Below, piece after piece: positions 49,443 to 57,902 of a stretch of DNA of 64,000 nucleotides. The translations under genes and the position numbers were made by a program. Origin of the DNA: Nitrososphaera sp. (lineage in GTDB: Archaea; Thermoproteota; Nitrososphaeria; Nitrososphaerales; Nitrososphaeraceae). The stretch covers positions 248,001 through 312,000 of the forward strand of contig NZ_JACAEH010000004.1 in NCBI RefSeq assembly GCF_013388945.1, read 5' to 3'. Every line of letters starts with the position of its first letter. Within the stretch, counting starts at the first letter, position 1. The notes beneath the pieces were generated by a model. The model saw only the letters and a list, made by a program, of their open reading frames with translations. It did not search any database and was not told where the DNA came from.

Positions 49443-49461
49443 GGGGAGCAACGCCTTTTAT
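49443..49461 (+). promoter_or_regulatory. Twin promoter module, MFS side
   Basis: GGGGAGCAACGCCTTTTAT, preceded by CTCCCTTT, ~25 bp before GTG 49484. Same 19 bp as the inverted module at 49260-49278. Confidence 0.65.
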
Positions 49462-49483
49462 CCCAGGGGTTGTTGATCGGGAG

Positions 49484-50968
49484 GTGGCCGGCGTAGAGAA
49501 ACAGGGCGGAAATAGTTCAGGATGGCTGATTCTTGCCATCCTTAGCTGCCTGGGCCTGATAGTCATGTTCGACGAGACCATGATACTGCCTGCCATCCCG
49601 GATTTCATCCGCGATTTTAACATCTCGTACAGCGCCTCCTCGTGGCTCCTTTCGGCCTACATCATAGCGGCGGCAGTCATGACCCCTATCGGCGGAAGAC
49701 TGTCTGACATCTATGGCAAGAAAAAGATACTCCTCATAGTGATGGGGATCTACCTGCTGGGCGTCATCGGGGGGCGGTTTGCCACCGGCATGGAAACCAT
49801 GCTTGCGGCAAGGGCCGCGCAGGGCGTCGGCATGGCCATGTTCCCGATAGCCTTTGGAATAATAAGAGAAGTCCTGCCGGAGAAGAGGCTTGCGATAGGC
49901 CAGACCATATTCAGCTCCACGTTCTCCGGCGGCGCGGTCGTCGGCCTCGTGGGCGGGGCTGCGCTTATCCAGAACTTTGGCTGGCAGTCGACATTTGTGG
50001 CTATACTCCCGTTTGCGATAGGGCTCTGGCTTGCCATAGTAAAGTTCGTGCGCGTCCCTGCACCTGTGCCTTATCCCGGCATGGAGGCCGCCGGCCCGCC
50101 GGACAGGTCGATAGACCTGAAAGGGACGCTCACCCTTACGGCCACGATAATCACATTCTTGGCAGGCATCACGTTTCTGGAAAGCCGGAGCGCCGGCGCA
50201 GAATACATGACTGCCGGGCTCTTTGCCGCCTCAGGAGTGTCGCTTGTGGGATTCATCGCCATCGAAAAGAGGGTGCGCATGCCGCTGCTTGACTTAAAGC
50301 TGATGACAAGCAAGAGCTTCCTCCCGCCGACTCTAATACTCCTCCTGACTTTCATGTCGATCTTCATGGTATACCTCACGATGCCTATCATGGTGAGGAG
50401 CCCCGAGCCGCTGGGATTCGGGGGCGACGTGCTTGCAGTTGCAAGCGTGCAGCTGCCCTTCATGCTGGTCCTGCTTGCAGGCACCGTACTGTCAGGATTC
50501 ATGCTGAGCAGGATAAAGAACACGCGGCTGACGCTTGCCGGAACCATAATCAGCGCGGCCGGCTTTTTCATCCTGCTGATGTTCCACTCGACTGAAAGCG
50601 AGGTCTCGTTCGGGCTGACCATACTTGCAGCCGGCCTGGCGCTCTCCATTGCCGGCGCGTTCAACGTGATACTCGTTTCCGTGCCCATGCAGATGACAGG
50701 CATCGCGCTTGGGATGACGCTCCTCCTCAACCTTGTGGGCATGTCAGTCGGGCCGGCGCTTTCCGGGATACTGCAGGAGACGTACCAGGGGTCGGTGCCG
50801 GGAGTCGCAGGCACGTTCCCGGCGGAGGCTGCCTACAACTTGATATTTGTCACCTCGGCAGCCGTGTCGCTTGCGTCAGTCGGCATGGCGCTCTTTGTGG
50901 CCGGCAGAAAAGCCGCGCCTGCGATAACGACTCCGGATCCAAGAGAGGCAGGAAAGGGAAGCGCCTGA
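49484..50968 (+). CDS. MFS drug exporter (DHA2, 14-helix type)
   Basis: About 494 residues with ~14 membrane helices. DHA2 signatures: PAIPDFIRDFNISYSASSWL, MTPIGGRLSDIYGKKKIL (motif A) and MAMFPIAFGIIREVLPEKRL (motif C region). Likely a proton-driven exporter of toxic organic compounds. The frame is open from TTG 49430, but the promoter module ending at 49461 supports GTG 49484 as leaderless start. Confidence 0.83.
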   Translation: MAGVEKQGGNSSGWLILAILSCLGLIVMFDETMILPAIPDFIRDFNISYSASSWLLSAYIIAAAVMTPIGGRLSDIYGKKKILLIVMGIYLLGVIGGRFATGMETMLAARAAQGVGMAMFPIAFGIIREVLPEKRLAIGQTIFSSTFSGGAVVGLVGGAALIQNFGWQSTFVAILPFAIGLWLAIVKFVRVPAPVPYPGMEAAGPPDRSIDLKGTLTLTATIITFLAGITFLESRSAGAEYMTAGLFAASGVSLVGFIAIEKRVRMPLLDLKLMTSKSFLPPTLILLLTFMSIFMVYLTMPIMVRSPEPLGFGGDVLAVASVQLPFMLVLLAGTVLSGFMLSRIKNTRLTLAGTIISAAGFFILLMFHSTESEVSFGLTILAAGLALSIAGAFNVILVSVPMQMTGIALGMTLLLNLVGMSVGPALSGILQETYQGSVPGVAGTFPAEAAYNLIFVTSAAVSLASVGMALFVAGRKAAPAITTPDPREAGKGSA

Positions 50969-50975
50969 CGCGGGA

Positions 50976-51263
50976 CTACATCACTTCTATAGAGTCTTCC
51001 TCAAAGCCCATCGAGACGAGCATGGCTTTTGCCGCCTCGCGGTGATCTCCCTGCAGCATTATCTGGCCGTCCTTGAACGTGCCACCTGTCCCTATCTTTG
51101 TCTTTAATTTCTTGGTTATTGCAGGAGCGTCCTTGTTGTCCTGCAGGCCTGATATTATCGTGACCGGCTTGTTGAACCTGCGCGTGTCCTTTGAGATCCT
51201 TATGCGCGCGCTTTGCCGGTCAAGCTCTTTTGTGAGCTCGTCCATTGAAAAGTCGTCTGACAC
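50976..51263 (-). CDS. Translation initiation factor aIF1 (SUI1)
   Basis: 95 residues, SUI1 fold: RRFNKPVTIISGLQDNKDAP, KKLKTKIGTGGTFKDGQIML and QGDHREAAKAMLVSMGF. It binds the small ribosomal subunit and checks start codon choice. Convergent with the MFS gene, 7 bp apart. Confidence 0.9.
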   Translation of the reverse strand: MSDDFSMDELTKELDRQSARIRISKDTRRFNKPVTIISGLQDNKDAPAITKKLKTKIGTGGTFKDGQIMLQGDHREAAKAMLVSMGFEEDSIEVM

Positions 51264-51320
51264 TTGGAGTCTCTTTGCGCTCCTATCAAAAAAGTGTTTG
51301 GAAGTAGCGCTTGATGGTAT

Positions 51321-52010
51321 TTAAGGACCGGAATATTGAACCGTATTATTCAACGCATTCTTTATGTTCGGAATCGCTTCCATCACCTGTGAATCATACG
51401 CCTGGTCGGTCACAAAAAATGCGGCACTAAACCCAGTCCCATCATTCAGGTCCACTCCGCAGCATGTGATTCCGCCGCTTCCAAACGCATAATCCTCTCT
51501 GAAATCATTTCTGGTTACTGGCGAACCGTCCGATCTCTTTAATTCGGTATCAATGTAAAACTTGACTGTCTCGGGAGGTTTTACAACAACTTCTCTTACG
51601 ACCTTTTCACCTTTCGCAAATCCATCCACATCATTATCCCATGTAATTTCGATTTCCTGATATGTAGTCTGGCCTCTAGGGGAAGCTCCGTAACCAGATT
51701 TTGCCATTGTGCTATAGAAAGGCATAGCATCCTTCATGTTATTGATGGCCTCGTAGGCATCTATTCCTTCTGGAGCCGCAATAATGTAAACTGTAAGATT
51801 GCCCGTTAGTTCTGGAGCCGTCTGCGCAACTGCCTCATTGCTGGCTGATGTTCCTATCGTGGTTTCTCTTGGTACTGACACACTAGGTTGCATGTAGCTA
51901 GCGTTGTTATATCCAAGTAATACCGCTGCAATAGTCGCTGCAGCAATAACTCCAAATCCAATGAAAATGTAAGTTGATTTTTTTGTTGTAGGATTTTTCA
52001 TGATAATCAC
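51321..52010 (-). CDS. Membrane-anchored exported protein, unknown
   Basis: 229 residues. One N-terminal helix (YIFIGFGVIAAATIAAVLLG) then an external domain with TCCGVDLNDG vicinal cysteines and YYTVK-like strands (TVKFYIDTELKRSDGSPVTR). More A+T than neighbours. Coupled to the gene upstream by a 4-bp overlap. No family recognised. Confidence 0.5.
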   Translation of the reverse strand: MIIMKNPTTKKSTYIFIGFGVIAAATIAAVLLGYNNASYMQPSVSVPRETTIGTSASNEAVAQTAPELTGNLTVYIIAAPEGIDAYEAINNMKDAMPFYSTMAKSGYGASPRGQTTYQEIEITWDNDVDGFAKGEKVVREVVVKPPETVKFYIDTELKRSDGSPVTRNDFREDYAFGSGGITCCGVDLNDGTGFSAAFFVTDQAYDSQVMEAIPNIKNALNNTVQYSGP

Positions 52011-52447
52011 TCGTACATTATCCTCAGGTCGGACTGAATATCATACAAACAGACATTGTCTGCACCTGTGGACTGGATCCTTACTTCGTATTGCCCTGAT
52101 GAAGTACCCGTCCAAGTCAATGCAGCATGTCTGTCGCCATCAGTGTGAGCAAATGCGTGATCATAATTTGAACCACCGGGAGATTCTAGCATCAACTCCA
52201 TATCATATATGCCGCCTGAAGGGCCGCCTACAGTTGCAATGACAAACTTGTTGTCAGTATTGTTAACTGTGACATCCAAGACCGATATCCATGCGACTTG
52301 TTCCGATGTGCAGAAAAAAGCCCCACCACCCGGCAATTCCGTATCAGATGCTGATAGAAATGCTGTCGCCTTCTGATTGTCTGATAACAAGTATGTCGAT
52401 GGAATTAGAGCCGACAAAGCCGATACTAACAGCAACCTCACAAGCAC
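52007..52447 (-). CDS. Secreted beta protein, unknown
   Basis: 146 residues, start GTG. Signal peptide (RLLLVSALSALIPSTYLL) and a beta-sandwich-like mature part: AALTWTGTSSGQYEVRIQSTG, as in PPC or CBM-type domains, with Cys in FFCTSEQ and NVCLYD. Forms an operon with the anchored protein that follows. Promoter GGATAATTATTTC upstream. Confidence 0.5.
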   Translation of the reverse strand: MLVRLLLVSALSALIPSTYLLSDNQKATAFLSASDTELPGGGAFFCTSEQVAWISVLDVTVNNTDNKFVIATVGGPSGGIYDMELMLESPGGSNYDHAFAHTDGDRHAALTWTGTSSGQYEVRIQSTGADNVCLYDIQSDLRIMYE

Positions 52448-52554
52448 AGGCGATTTACTATTGTGAAATAATTATCCCTTGAGTATGCAAAATATAGCAA
52501 ATTTTCTCTGCTTTTTTTTACAGATAATCATTAAATAAAATAAGTCCGGCTGGC

Positions 52555-53487
52555 TCAGGGGCGCTCGTCCACCTGGACCCCCACCTGGAACTGCCGCCCG
52601 TACCTGTTGACAGTCACAGTGACGGTGTCGTTCACCTTCTTTTTCTTGACTGCGCCTGCAATCTGCGACGGCTCCTCTATCCTCTCGCCATCAACCTGCT
52701 CTATCACGTCGCCCCTGCGCAAGCCCGCGTCGTCTGCCGGGCTGTACGGCTCCACTCCAGCTACAAGCGCACCCTCTGCACTTAGGCCGTAGTACCTCGC
52801 CACTTTAGGCGTCACCTTGACAGAAGCAATCCCGATCCAGGGCCTGCTCACCTTGCCGCGCTCGACCAGTTCCTTCAGGATCTCCTTTGCGGTGTTTACC
52901 GGCACTGCAAAGCCGATGCCCTGCGCGTACGGCATGTTGGCGGTGTTTATTGCGACAACCTCGCCCTTGGTGTTGACAAGGGGTCCGCCCGAGTTGCCCG
53001 GGTTTATGGCAGCATCTGTCTGTATCAGCTCAAGCACGCCGGTCCTGGTCTGTATGCTCCTGTCCAGTGAACTGACGATGCCTGCAGTGACTGCCGGCCC
53101 GCCTGTAAGCCCGAACGGGTTGCCTATTGCAATCACGATCTGCCCCGCCTTCAGCGCAGCAGAGTCGCCAAGCTGTGCCACCGGCAGCGGCGCGTCGGCC
53201 TCCACTTTTATCACCGCAAGGTCTGTCGTCTCGTCGCTTCCCACAACCCTGCCCCTCAGCACCCTACCGTCTGCCAATGTCACCTTCAATCTTTCTGCGT
53301 CGTCGATCACGTGGTTGTTTGTCAGTATGTGCCCGTCGCTGTCGATGATGACGCCAGAGCCCACGCCTTCCACCGGGAAGACCCGGAAAAGCTGGTCGTG
53401 CATCATGCGCACGCTTGCGATGTTCACTACGCTTCCGCTCACCTTTTCCACCGCGCTCACAAGCACGTTTTCATCCACCGGAATCAT
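52555..53487 (-). CDS. HtrA/DegP-like serine protease with PDZ domain
   Basis: 310 residues. Catalytic triad: His in LTNNHVID, Asp in ETTDLAVIKV and Ser in NPGNSGGPLVN; oxyanion region intact. A C-terminal PDZ domain (PYSPADDAGLRRGDVIEQVDGERI) selects substrates. There is no signal peptide or membrane helix, so it acts in the cytosol, unlike most bacterial HtrA proteins. Confidence 0.87.
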   Translation of the reverse strand: MIPVDENVLVSAVEKVSGSVVNIASVRMMHDQLFRVFPVEGVGSGVIIDSDGHILTNNHVIDDAERLKVTLADGRVLRGRVVGSDETTDLAVIKVEADAPLPVAQLGDSAALKAGQIVIAIGNPFGLTGGPAVTAGIVSSLDRSIQTRTGVLELIQTDAAINPGNSGGPLVNTKGEVVAINTANMPYAQGIGFAVPVNTAKEILKELVERGKVSRPWIGIASVKVTPKVARYYGLSAEGALVAGVEPYSPADDAGLRRGDVIEQVDGERIEEPSQIAGAVKKKKVNDTVTVTVNRYGRQFQVGVQVDERP

Positions 53488-53539
53488 GGCGGTGTATACG
53501 GCAAAAGAGCTTAAATCGACCAGCTATCGAAAAACCGGG

Positions 53540-54130
53540 TCACGCCTGCCGGTAGCGCGCCGCAAACGTCTCCTCTTCTGCACCGGCAAGGTCCTGCGCA
53601 AACTGCGTCTTTATCATATTGCCGTAAACTACAAGGTCGCGGGCCATCGTCCTTATCCTCTTCTCGATGTGCTCGTTTGTCAGCCTGCCGTCGGTAAAGT
53701 CCTGCACGCCGCTTATCGACACCCCGTAAGGCAGGCTCCAGCCGTAGCACTGCCTGACAGCTGTTCGCATCTGATCCATTACAGTCAACCCCTTTTCGTG
53801 CGACGCAACGACGTAGCCGAACAGCTTGCCGGCAAACTCCTCGTAAAAGTGGTCGAGAAAGTTCTTCAGCAGGCCGGACATGGAGCCGTGGTAGTCAGGC
53901 GACGCAAGTATGAACGCGTCGGCCCACTCGACTTCTTTTGTGACTTTTTCAAGAGCAGGCGAGCTTGCGTTTGGCGCGTACATCGGCAAGTCCGCTTCCC
54001 TGAGCGCAAGCAGGCGCGTTTGCGCACCGCGCTTTTGCGCCTCTTCAAGCGCCATCCTTAGCACCTTGAGGCTGTACGAGTTCTCCCTCATGCTGCCGGC
54101 CACGCCGAGCACCTTCAGCTCTCCTGTCAA
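53540..54130 (-). CDS. NADPH-dependent FMN reductase
   Basis: 196 residues, flavodoxin-like: KVLGVAGSMRENSYSLKVLR (FMN phosphate loop), ADAFILASPDYHGSMSGLLKNFLDH and YVVASHEKGL. Reduces FMN or quinones/chromate with NAD(P)H. Start TTG/ATG near 54130, before a GTTTTAAATAG box. Confidence 0.83.
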   Translation of the reverse strand: MTGELKVLGVAGSMRENSYSLKVLRMALEEAQKRGAQTRLLALREADLPMYAPNASSPALEKVTKEVEWADAFILASPDYHGSMSGLLKNFLDHFYEEFAGKLFGYVVASHEKGLTVMDQMRTAVRQCYGWSLPYGVSISGVQDFTDGRLTNEHIEKRIRTMARDLVVYGNMIKTQFAQDLAGAEEETFAARYRQA

Positions 54131-54203
54131 TACGCATTTTCTACCGCAGGTTTCTATTTAAAACAGGCAGCAACCTGAGACTTGCCAAGTCAGCCACGGC
54201 TGA

Positions 54204-54875
54204 CTAGCCGTCAACTTCGGCGTTTGCAAGCGGTATGGCGACCTTCTCTTCTTCTGCTTTCTGATCGGGCTTTGGCTTGGGCGCGGCATCCTGCATGATG
54301 GGCACGGCGCCGGCGGTTATCTGCCTGCTCTTTATCAAAAAGTCCCTGAGGATCTTGCTGCGCTCGTCGGCCATCTCGCTCGTCTTTACCTCAAACACTC
54401 CGTGGATGACCAGCCTGTCGTCCTTCTGGTACAGACCCACGTCGATGAGCCCGTGGCCGTTGCTTATGATGGCGTCCTTCATGCTCTCTACGAGGAGGAG
54501 CGAGTCGGGGTACGGCCTGGGTATGTACGACACGACCTCGTCGATTATCGTGTCGCCATAGACCATCACGGGGTTGTTTATGAGCATAAAGTTTGGCACC
54601 TTTATCAGCCGGCCGGTCCTGACAGACGGAAGGCGCTCGCCGTCTCCCACCTCCATCAGAGTCGTGCGCAAAAGCCCCATGTGCATGATGTCGCCCTTTG
54701 TCGTGATGCCTGCAGCAGTCATCTTGATCCTGCTTCCTTCCTTGATGTCCTTTGTCTTTCTTATCACGAAATAGGCGAGGACGTCTGCGATGTAGTCCTT
54801 GAACACGAAGGACACGCCCATGGAACTGAACAGCACACCCATCAGTGGGAGGTAGGTAATTATCTCCTCGGCCAT
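54204..54875 (-). CDS. MscS-like small channel
   Basis: 223 residues. One or two membrane helices (LPLMGVLFSSMGVSFVFKDYIADVLAYF) lead into the MscS beta domain: IKEGSRIKMTAAGITTKGDIMHMGLLRTTLMEVGDGE and VPNFMLINNPVMVYG. Much shorter at the N-terminus than E. coli MscS. The end is Pro/Lys/Glu-rich. Likely osmotic release channel or a regulator of one. Confidence 0.72.
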   Translation of the reverse strand: MAEEIITYLPLMGVLFSSMGVSFVFKDYIADVLAYFVIRKTKDIKEGSRIKMTAAGITTKGDIMHMGLLRTTLMEVGDGERLPSVRTGRLIKVPNFMLINNPVMVYGDTIIDEVVSYIPRPYPDSLLLVESMKDAIISNGHGLIDVGLYQKDDRLVIHGVFEVKTSEMADERSKILRDFLIKSRQITAGAVPIMQDAAPKPKPDQKAEEEKVAIPLANAEVDG

Positions 54876-54944
54876 CCAACGACGGTTCGCCGGATTCGGG
54901 TTAAGCCATTGACTTGAAAAGTTCTAACAATGTATGAAAAAGTC

Positions 54945-55073
54945 TTAGACTGTTATCCGCCTGCTGCATGAGATGCACTCTACTGTCACCTTTTCGCCGC
55001 TCCTGTCAACTATCCTGAACTTTTTAGAGCCGCAAGCGGGGCAGACGGGGCACGCCCTCAGGCCTCTTGCCAT
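54945..55073 (-). CDS. 42-residue zinc ribbon protein
   Basis: MARGLRACPVCPACGSKKFR, then VDRSGEKVTVECISCSRRITV: CxxC-x2-C plus a CxxC pair, giving a zinc ribbon. Starts 1 bp after the nadM stop, so it belongs to the metG-nadM operon. Function unknown. Confidence 0.55.
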   Translation of the reverse strand: MARGLRACPVCPACGSKKFRIVDRSGEKVTVECISCSRRITV

Positions 55074-55074
55074 C

Positions 55075-55614
55075 TTACCACCTCGCAGGGTTGGTGTTGG
55101 ACCTGGCAAGCATCTTTATCCTTTGCGCGCCGTCCACCTCCTCTATCACCTTTGCGACTGCGCGGGGCACGAGGTGCTTCCAGGGCCTGCCTGACGCGAT
55201 GAGGCGGCGTATGCTGGTGCCGTTGTACTCTTTTTTCTTCTCAAACGCCGGCTTTTTCACGGCAAGCGACCTGTCAAGCGCGCCTGCGAGGTGCGCGACA
55301 AACTCGTTTCCGGAGTAGATGACGTCAAAGGGCGGAACCTGTGACCTGAGGTATCCGAGCCACCGGGCGTTGTTCTCGTCGTTGTGGTATGGCACGATGT
55401 AGCACCTTGACAGGTCGATTCCGTCGTCTGCAAGCGCGTTGTGGATCATGAGCACCCGCTCGCCGGCGGTGAACGGGTCCTTGTCGATAAAGTTGAACTG
55501 GGCGCTCCCCACCACTATTATCAGCTCGTCGCACTCGGAGAGCACCTGCCTTGCAAGCGCAAGGTGCCCGTTGTGGAACGGCTGGAACCTGCCAGCTACA
55601 AGCCCGCGCTTCAT
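55075..55614 (-). CDS. nadM: Nicotinamide-nucleotide adenylyltransferase
   Basis: 179 residues, archaeal NadM: GLVAGRFQPFHNGHLALARQ (HxGH for ATP), IIVVGSAQFNF, DPFTAGERVLMI and the ISIRR-like NGTSIRRLIASGR. Makes NAD from NMN and ATP. Overlaps metG by 4 bp. Confidence 0.92.
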   Translation of the reverse strand: MKRGLVAGRFQPFHNGHLALARQVLSECDELIIVVGSAQFNFIDKDPFTAGERVLMIHNALADDGIDLSRCYIVPYHNDENNARWLGYLRSQVPPFDVIYSGNEFVAHLAGALDRSLAVKKPAFEKKKEYNGTSIRRLIASGRPWKHLVPRAVAKVIEEVDGAQRIKMLARSNTNPARW

Positions 55615-57263
55615 TTCCTACCCAGCTTTGCCTTCTGCTCCTCTATTTCCTTTGCCTCTAGCTTCTTGAAGAGTGGCTCCACCCTGCCAAGGGCGTGGCC
55701 TGCGAGTATGGCAAACTGGCCGGCAGAGTCCCAGCTTTGTTTATGCACGCTTCCCTGCAGGCCGAGCTGCGACCACATCTTTTCAGCAGAGAACGGTATG
55801 AAAGGCGCAAGCAGGATGGCAAGAGACCTTGCCGCGTTCACGGCGACGTAGAGCGTGGCTGCTGCAGTATCTTTCTCGCTCCAGGGCTTTTTCTTCTGGA
55901 AGTACTGGTTAAGCTGGTTGCTGAGCGCAAGGATCCTCCTGAGCGCCCTGTCGGTCTCGTTTGCAGACAAGAGCTCGCCTGTTTCCTTCACAGCTGCAGC
56001 GACCGCGTCTTTGATCTCGCTGTCGTCCTGCGCAAGCGTGCCTGCCTCCGGCACCCTGCCTGCAAACGACTTTTGCGTGAACGAGAGCGCCCTGTTGACA
56101 AAGTTGCCCACGTTTGCTATCAGCTCGTTGTTTATCTTTTCTGCAAAGGCGTCAAAGTCAAAGTTCAGGTCGTCCTGCGAGTACGTCACAATAGACGCCA
56201 TGTAAAAGCGCAGATAGTCGGGGTTGAACACCGACACAAAATCCCGAAGCCCGATGTACCAGTTGCGGCTCTTTGATATCTTCTGGTTCTGCAGCATCAG
56301 GTGCCCGCGCGTGGGGATGTAGTCTGGAAGCTTGTACTCCCTGTTTATGCCCATCCTCATCGCCGGCAAGAACAGGTAATGATGATAAACGATGTCCTTG
56401 CCGATAAAGTGGTAGATGTCAGAGCCGTTCCAGAACTTTTTGCCGTCGCCGCCCTTTTCCTCTATCAGCTTCGCAGCGGTCGATATGTAGCACAGGTGGT
56501 TGTCAAACCAGCCGTAGAACACCTTGCCCTTTGCCTCGTCGAGCGGTATAGGCACGCCCCACGAGAGGTCGCGGGTGATGTCCCAGTCCTGTAGCCCCTC
56601 GTTTATCCAGTTGATAACATAGTTCTTGACATCTGTCTGCAGCCTGGCGTTTTCTGAAAGCCACTTTTTCAGCTCCTGCGAAAAGTTGGAGAGCTTGAAG
56701 AAATAGTGCGTGCTCTGCTTTTTCACCGGCGGCCTGCCGCAGATGGCGCACTTGGGCTCCAGTATCTCGTCAGGCACCCTGCCGCATTTTTCGCACAGGT
56801 CGGAATACTGGTTGTCGGCGCCGCAAAATGGACATTTACCGACGACGTAGCGGTCTGGCAAGAACTTGTCGTCAAACTCGCAGTAGAACTGCACGACGTC
56901 GTGCTCGTAGATGTGGTCGTTCTGCTTGAGCTTTTTGAACACGTCCTGCACGAACTTTACGTTTTCAGGAGAGCTCGTGCGGTAGAAAAGGTCAAACGAG
57001 ATGCCGGCTGCCGCAAAGTCTTCTGCGTCGCGCCTGTTCCAGTGCGCGACATAGTCCTCGGGCTTTTTGCCCTCCTTTTCGGCCTTTATCAGAATCGGCG
57101 TCCCAAAGTCGTCGCTTGCGCAGATATGATATGCTTCAACGCCCTTGAGGCGCAGAAAGCGCGTGAAAATGTCTGCCGGCAGGTAGGTCGAGGCTATGTG
57201 CCCCAGGTGTATCTCGCCGTTTGCATAGGGGAGGGCGCTTGTAATTATCGCACTTGCCGGCAT
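55611..57263 (-). CDS. metG: Methionyl-tRNA synthetase
   Basis: About 550 residues. HIGH motif in ALPYANGEIHLGHIAS, zinc knuckles CPFCGADNQYSDLCEKCG and CAICG, ASDDFGTP, and KISKSRNW as KMSKS. The C-terminal tRNA-binding EMAP-like domain is absent. Start ATG 57263, ~27 bp after CTTAAAATC; the open frame extends to 57320. Confidence 0.92.
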   Translation of the reverse strand: MPASAIITSALPYANGEIHLGHIASTYLPADIFTRFLRLKGVEAYHICASDDFGTPILIKAEKEGKKPEDYVAHWNRRDAEDFAAAGISFDLFYRTSSPENVKFVQDVFKKLKQNDHIYEHDVVQFYCEFDDKFLPDRYVVGKCPFCGADNQYSDLCEKCGRVPDEILEPKCAICGRPPVKKQSTHYFFKLSNFSQELKKWLSENARLQTDVKNYVINWINEGLQDWDITRDLSWGVPIPLDEAKGKVFYGWFDNHLCYISTAAKLIEEKGGDGKKFWNGSDIYHFIGKDIVYHHYLFLPAMRMGINREYKLPDYIPTRGHLMLQNQKISKSRNWYIGLRDFVSVFNPDYLRFYMASIVTYSQDDLNFDFDAFAEKINNELIANVGNFVNRALSFTQKSFAGRVPEAGTLAQDDSEIKDAVAAAVKETGELLSANETDRALRRILALSNQLNQYFQKKKPWSEKDTAAATLYVAVNAARSLAILLAPFIPFSAEKMWSQLGLQGSVHKQSWDSAGQFAILAGHALGRVEPLFKKLEAKEIEEQKAKLGRK

Positions 57264-57330
57264 CGGCTTTCCAAGCCGCGCACCAGATTTTAAGGTATCA
57301 CCCGGCAGCGACCCAGACAAGGCGAGACGC

Positions 57331-57804
57331 TTATGCGAAATTTTCCACTATTGTTACCTTGCCTGTCATCCAGGGATGCGGCTCGCAGTGGTAGAGATAC
57401 TCGCCTGTTTGCGTAAAGACAAACTCGTAGGTTCCGCCATGACCTATCAGACCGATCGTGTCAAGGGAGTCAAATTTGCCGTTTATGGGGTCGACGTAGC
57501 CAGTGTCGGTAGTCACGCTATGAAAGGTTGTATCTTCGTTCACCCACACTATCATGTTGTCTACACCGAGCATTCCCCTGACCTGCTTGGGCACAAAATT
57601 CCGTTCCTGAGTTTCGATGTACGAACCTTCCACAATGGTGACTTTCACGGATTCCGGGGGATTGAGGACCTCTGCCGGAACCGCCGGCCTTCTGTTTGCC
57701 TCAGGCAGGTAAAAGTACTGGTAATAGACAAGGCTGATAGCCACAGCAACAACGAAGGCGACTATTGTGATGCCGGCAGTGTTCTTTAGCTGCGGAATAT
57801 ACAT
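57331..57804 (-). CDS. Membrane-anchored cupredoxin
   Basis: About 157 residues. N-terminal helix (TAGITIVAFVVAVAISLVYYQYFYL), then a plastocyanin-like barrel with His in DTTFHSVTTD and Cys-x-x-His, Met-region in YLYHCEPHPWMTG. Type-1 copper site. Start ATG 57804, ~27 bp after ATAAATATC. Divergent from the secreted helical protein; the shared operator lies between. Confidence 0.85.
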   Translation of the reverse strand: MYIPQLKNTAGITIVAFVVAVAISLVYYQYFYLPEANRRPAVPAEVLNPPESVKVTIVEGSYIETQERNFVPKQVRGMLGVDNMIVWVNEDTTFHSVTTDTGYVDPINGKFDSLDTIGLIGHGGTYEFVFTQTGEYLYHCEPHPWMTGKVTIVENFA

Positions 57805-57841
57805 CACGCTGTAATGGGAGTAGACGATATTTATCGACGCT

Positions 57842-57867
57842 GAATGCACTGCATTGCAGAGAATTCC
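57842..57867. promoter_or_regulatory. Shared operator, site 2
   Basis: GAATGC-N2-TGCATTGCA-N4-ATTCC, 21 of 26 bases equal to 35522-35547. It lies ~5 bp before CTTATCAG, the TATA of the gene at 57903, and ~10 bp upstream of the cupredoxin TATA on the other strand. Confidence 0.6.
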
Positions 57868-57902
57868 TTCCGCTTATCAGAGCATTCGCCGAATGCACCA
57901 CA

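Noticed and set aside
52817-54061. A 414-codon plus-strand frame
   Set aside because: Antisense to the HtrA and FMN reductase genes, both with clear active-site motifs.
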